From: Micavibrio aeruginosavorus EPB
GTDB taxonomy: Bacteria > Pseudomonadota > Alphaproteobacteria > Micavibrionales > Micavibrionaceae
Assembly: GCF_000348745.1 (NCBI RefSeq)
Contig: NC_020812.1
Coordinates: forward strand, 1,125,444 to 1,189,443
Direction of reading: 5' to 3'
DNA: 64,000 bases
The first letter of the stretch is position 1, and every line of letters begins with the position of its first letter. The position numbers were made by a program, and so were the translations under genes. Shown here piece after piece: positions 63,241 through 64,000 of the stretch. The notes beneath the pieces are model-generated. The model was not told the origin of the DNA. It ran no database searches and worked only from the letters and a program-made list of their open reading frames with translations.

Positions 63241-64000
63241 ATGGTTTTCAGCACGCGCGCCTTCACCATTCCCGATGAATTGCAACGCGACCTTGCCGCC
63301 GCCACGGGGGCGGGCATGACGGCCGTTTTGCATGCGCATGCCGGGCGGTTGGGCGACTATGACGCGGTGAAGGAATGGTATAAGCGCTTGTCCCGCGAAT
63401 TTAACTGGGTCGGGGCGACGTTGATGTTCAACGTGGTGAAGGATTACCACGACCGCGAAATGAGCGGCGATGCCCGATACCGCCAGACCATCACCATCAA
63501 GGATGGGCAGGCGGCGGCCTATAGCCGGTTTTTGCATTTATCCCGCGACACCCAAACCCGCCGCATGGATTGCACCAAGGTTGAGGAAACCATTATTGCC
63601 GACCCGGCGGACCTGCGCGATTTGGCGTTGTTCCGATTTATGTATGATGACATCACCGCCGCATCTGCCGCCATGGGCCGGGCGCGGGTGATAACGGAAT
63701 TGGGCGTCGGATTGGCGCAACGTAAATTCCGTGTGACGGCGAAACAGGCGGATCAAGGCGATGAACGCGCACAAAGCCTGCTCAACCGCGACTGGATTGC
63801 GGTGACGTTGAAATTTGTTGAACGGATGGGATTCACGCCCACGGATGTGATTGTGCCGGATACGGATTCCCCCGACGCCACACCACAATTGCGTATTTCA
63901 CGCGAAACCGGTGTGCGCGATGCATTGCCCTTGCCGCCTTATGTCGCGGATAAGCGCATTTGCGTGCCGTATGATGGCGGGCGCGGGTTGGATGTGTTGC
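63241..64000 (+). CDS. Unknown protein, 3' end outside window
   Basis: The frame is open from ATG 63241 to the window edge (253 codons, no stop); an aagg lies about 8 nt upstream. No family is recognised. The part seen begins MVFSTRAFTIPDELQRDLAA, is rich in charged residues, and shows no signal peptide or membrane helix; it has an early acidic/hydrophobic pattern and a likely alpha-helical middle. Codon choice is G/C-rich like its neighbours, so it looks like a resident gene. It is divergent from rnhB. Confidence 0.7.
   Translation, partial: MVFSTRAFTIPDELQRDLAAATGAGMTAVLHAHAGRLGDYDAVKEWYKRLSREFNWVGATLMFNVVKDYHDREMSGDARYRQTITIKDGQAAAYSRFLHLSRDTQTRRMDCTKVEETIIADPADLRDLALFRFMYDDITAASAAMGRARVITELGVGLAQRKFRVTAKQADQGDERAQSLLNRDWIAVTLKFVERMGFTPTDVIVPDTDSPDATPQLRISRETGVRDALPLPPYVADKRICVPYDGGRGLDVL

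Overview
This window reads as a single chromosomal stretch of a free-living alphaproteobacterium of moderate GC content (about mid-50s percent by eye). The lineage markers are PopZ next to valS, a CcrM-type GANTC methyltransferase next to rnhB and mutY, split F0 subunits b and b', an NDUFS4-like complex I subunit, the smc/DsbA-like/DUF721/mutY neighbourhood, and the ruvCAB-ybgC-tolQRAB order. A Micavibrio-like or Rhodospirillales-related bacterium fits best, but that assignment is inferred from gene order and not from a phylogeny. There is no prophage, intact insertion sequence, rRNA operon or CRISPR array.

Layout. 1-9.1 kb: a cut-off DMT permease, nagB, a HAD phosphatase, a patatin lipase, then a same-strand run of an MsbA-type flippase, alpha/beta hydrolase, CBS protein, SLC13/ArsB-type permease and DUF192 protein. 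9.1-10.7 kb: tRNA-Pro, a duplicated palindromic repeat joined to a GIY-YIG nuclease gene, an NDUFS4-like gene, tRNA-Arg with a copy of its 3' end, and an AT-rich gene-free stretch. 10.7-14.2 kb: sulfurtransferase, membrane-bound class III cyclase, chromate transporter, tRNA-Asn and tRNA-Cys. 14.6-20.4 kb: Pcm-like methyltransferase, TolC, PopZ, ValS. 20.5-30.6 kb: rpmE and the carbon-metabolism genes fba, gap and tkt, interrupted by lineage-specific genes, then zapA with its small coiled-coil partner. 30.6-33.7 kb: 6S RNA, 5-formyl-THF cyclo-ligase, a YmdB-like phosphoesterase, an unknown gene and a response regulator. 34-41 kb: yebC-ruvCAB-ybgC-tolQRAB, ending without pal. 41-47.5 kb: the minus-strand chain nadD-(leader RNA)-rsfS-rlmH-envC-ctpA-divergent polysaccharide deacetylase-rppH. 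47.6-54.6 kb: DsbA-like, smc, atpI and the F0 genes. 54.8-64 kb: a 901-residue OmpA-domain protein, suhB, DUF721, mutY, an unknown exported protein, ccrM, rnhB and a cut-off unknown gene.

How the genes work together. Several blocks concern the envelope and division: TolQRAB, the EnvC-type amidase activator with CtpA, ZapA and its partner, PopZ, Smc and the large OmpA-domain protein. Others form DNA-maintenance (RuvABC, MutY, RnhB, CcrM) and energy or carbon modules (F0 genes, Fba, Gap, Tkt).

The most notable observations are: eight GANTC sites in 131 bp of the rnhB-ccrM region, with a predicted promoter and a perfect DnaA box; rsfS apparently starting with AUU after a perfect AGGAGG; a promoter-hairpin-terminator unit between nadD and rsfS that looks like a small RNA or attenuator; a repeat/GIY-YIG unit beside tRNA-Pro; and mutY and the DUF721 gene starting divergently from one shared CATG.
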